Below, one piece after another: positions 62,682 to 64,000 of a stretch of DNA of 64,000 nt. A program made the position numbers and the translations under genes. The stretch's first letter is position 1. Every line of letters starts with the position of its first letter. The DNA comes from Ectothiorhodospiraceae bacterium (GTDB lineage: Bacteria > Pseudomonadota > Gammaproteobacteria > Nitrococcales > Halorhodospiraceae). The notes beneath the pieces are model-generated. The model saw nothing but the letters and a program-made list of their open reading frames with translations. It did not search any database and was not told the origin of the DNA. The stretch lies in NCBI GenBank assembly GCA_003552625.1, contig PUNM01000131.1, forward strand, positions 1 through 64,000, in the 5' to 3' direction.

Positions 62682-64000
62682 TTACGGAATGACGAGCGTG
62701 CTGCCAGCGTGAATGCGATCGGAGCCGAGATCGTTGGCAGCGCGGATCGCCTCGGCACTGACCCCGTAGCGCTGGGCGATGACCGAGAGGCTCTCGCCCT
62801 GCTGCACAGTATGCTCCTGCTGGCCGTTGCGCCCTCCGCCGCCCTCGGCAATACGCAGCTCGGGCAGGATACTGCGCTGCGCATAACCCCGCACTCCCTC
62901 GGCGATACCTTCAGCCAGGCTTTGCTGATAAGCCGGATCGTTAAGCCGTCGCTCCTCCTCCGGATTGGTCATGAAGCCGAGCTCAACGAGCAGTGACGGC
63001 ATATCCAGCGACTTGAGCACGGCGAATCCGGCCTGCTCGACCCGAGCGCGGAGCAGATCGGCGTGCGTATCGAGCTTCGGCAACAACTCCTCGCCAAGCT
63101 CCAGGCTCGCCTCGATGGTATGCCCCCGCGAGAGATCGACGAGGACCGAGGCGACCGTATCGTCCTTATCCTGTAGAGAAATTCCGCCGATACCGACGAA
63201 GTCGGCCGCATTCTCCCGCTGGGCGAGCACTCGCGCCTGCTCGGAAGTCGCGCCGTCCACGGAGAGCGCATACACCGTCGCCCCCTTGACGTTCGGGTTC
63301 TCTGCACCGTCGGCGTGGAGGGAAAGGAAGACGTCGGCATTGCCCTCCCGCGCCTTACGGGTGCGATCGCGCAGCCCGAGGTAGTAGTCGCCCTCACGGA
63401 TCATCAGCGGCTGAAAACCCTCCATCTCCTCCAGGAGTGCCTCCAGCTTGCGGGCAACATCCAGCGCCACGTCCTTCTCAAACGTCCCGTCGGGGCCCAC
63501 CGCACCGGGATCGACGCCGCCGTGCCCGGCATCAATGGCGACGATCACATCCCGCGGTTGCTGCTCCGACGCCGAGCGGACCGGCTCACGCCGGCGCTCC
63601 GTGCGCTGCTGCTGATCAGCGGCTTCACCCCGTTCGCCGCTCTCACCGCTGAGGTCCACGACCAATCGATGACCTCCGGACTCCCCGCCGATGAAGAAGC
63701 TGCGCGCCTGCACAGCCTCGCCGACATCGAAGACCACCCGGAGCGTACCGCCATCCTGTTGCCCGGTACGCACGCTCTGCAGCAGACCACCGGTGGGCAA
63801 ATCGTCGGTGCGCAGCTCGGTCCCTTCCAGATCGACCACCACACGATGAGGGTCCGGCAGGGTAAAGACGCGGTGCTCCGGAACGGCGTCAAGATCGAAG
63901 ACAACCCGGGTCCGCTCCTGATCCTCAGAGACACGCACACTATCGATGCCCGCTGCCTGTGCGCTGCCGAGCACCGCGAGCACCAGGATCACGAACGCAA
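62682..64000 (-). CDS. amiC: N-acetylmuramoyl-L-alanine amidase (AmiC/AmiB type), 5' end outside window
   Basis: Periplasmic zinc amidase that cleaves septal peptidoglycan. A hydrophobic export signal (ILVLAVLGSAQA) is visible at the window edge. An AMIN targeting domain (about residues 15-115), a charged linker and the amidase_3 domain follow, with zinc ligands in DAGHGGVDPGAVGPDGTFEKD and SLHADG and catalytic Glu in VELGFMTNPEEE. A C-terminal LysM repeat ends it. A GTG at 63992 is a possible start, but the frame stays open to the edge. The mutL gene lies ten bases downstream. Confidence 0.95.
   Translation of the reverse strand, partial: AFVILVLAVLGSAQAAGIDSVRVSEDQERTRVVFDLDAVPEHRVFTLPDPHRVVVDLEGTELRTDDLPTGGLLQSVRTGQQDGGTLRVVFDVGEAVQARSFFIGGESGGHRLVVDLSGESGERGEAADQQQRTERRREPVRSASEQQPRDVIVAIDAGHGGVDPGAVGPDGTFEKDVALDVARKLEALLEEMEGFQPLMIREGDYYLGLRDRTRKAREGNADVFLSLHADGAENPNVKGATVYALSVDGATSEQARVLAQRENAADFVGIGGISLQDKDDTVASVLVDLSRGHTIEASLELGEELLPKLDTHADLLRARVEQAGFAVLKSLDMPSLLVELGFMTNPEEERRLNDPAYQQSLAEGIAEGVRGYAQRSILPELRIAEGGGGRNGQQEHTVQQGESLSVIAQRYGVSAEAIRAANDLGSDRIHAGSTLVIP

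Noticed and set aside
60839-62692. 617-codon open frame on the plus strand opposite mutL
   Set aside because: It is a shadow of the mutL coding frame. Composition is Arg/Pro/His heavy and it has no ribosome-binding site.
62682-64000. Phage lysin, because of the amidase and LysM domains
   Set aside because: The signal sequence, AMIN domain and amiC-mutL-miaA order identify the chromosomal cell-division amidase.

Overview
The window is a dense, GC-rich (about two-thirds G+C by eye) stretch of core chromosome from a gammaproteobacterium. No IS element, prophage, CRISPR array or rRNA is visible, and no gene-free stretch exceeds 300 bases; the longest gaps are 39471-39741, 30222-30486 and 39958-40213. 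Gene order in three blocks matches what I remember of Pseudomonas-type chromosomes: serC-gyrA-mtnA-mtaD-ubiG-mupP-SDR, tig-clpP-clpX-lon-hupB-ppiD, and dnaB-rplI-DUF2232-rpsR-rpsF-rlmB-rnr-purA-hisZ-hflCKX-hfq-miaA-mutL-amiC. Many proteins are Asp/Glu rich, and dnaB carries a mini-intein. Together these suggest a halophilic member of the Ectothiorhodospiraceae, most likely Halorhodospira. That assignment is inference, helped by my recollection that a DnaB intein is recorded from H. halophila.

Layout. 1-8.9 kb: serC (partial), gyrA, a CvrA/NhaP2 antiporter, methylthioadenosine handling (mtnA, mtaD), ubiG and a MupP/Gph phosphatase. 8.9-11.3 kb: two degenerate-looking enzyme homologues around a perfect hairpin (a squalene-synthase-like protein lacking its aspartate motifs and an SDR whose catalytic Lys is Asn), then an Nth-like glycosylase. 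11.3-15.4 kb: yciO, trpS, scpA, scpB, rluB. 15.5-18.8 kb: yciI-bolA, a permease-thioredoxin-tspO operon and a PP2C phosphatase. 18.8-28 kb: der, a strikingly acidic Gly-rich small protein, a ten-span membrane protein, fabI and the lactate operon lutABC-lldP. 28-36.6 kb: the proteostasis block tRNA-Leu/tig/clpP/clpX/lon/hupB/tRNA-Val/tRNA-Asp/ppiD, with a heat-shock-type promoter before lon and a PpiD that lacks its parvulin domain. 36.7-43.3 kb: a membrane protein plus FliL-like protein, an AGCS symporter, dodecin, a CFA-synthase relative, tRNAs for Lys, Pro, Arg and His, folD and a PilZ protein. 43.3-47.6 kb: radA, alr and intein-containing dnaB. 47.6-64 kb: ribosomal proteins L9, S18 and S6, RNA processing (rlmB, rnr, hfq, hflX, miaA), purA, hisZ, hflK/hflC, mutL and amiC (running off the end).

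The genes serve housekeeping: replication and repair (gyrA, dnaB, radA, mutL, nth), chromosome segregation (scpAB), translation and ribosome biogenesis (der, rluB, rlmB, rps/rpl, trpS), protein quality control, and cofactor or one-carbon metabolism. I see no complete, unambiguously new system. The best leads are the degenerate pair around the 9.8-kb hairpin, the parvulin-less PpiD, the zero-lysine/zero-arginine acidic protein at 20.6 kb, the permease-thioredoxin-TspO operon, and the minimal DnaB intein.
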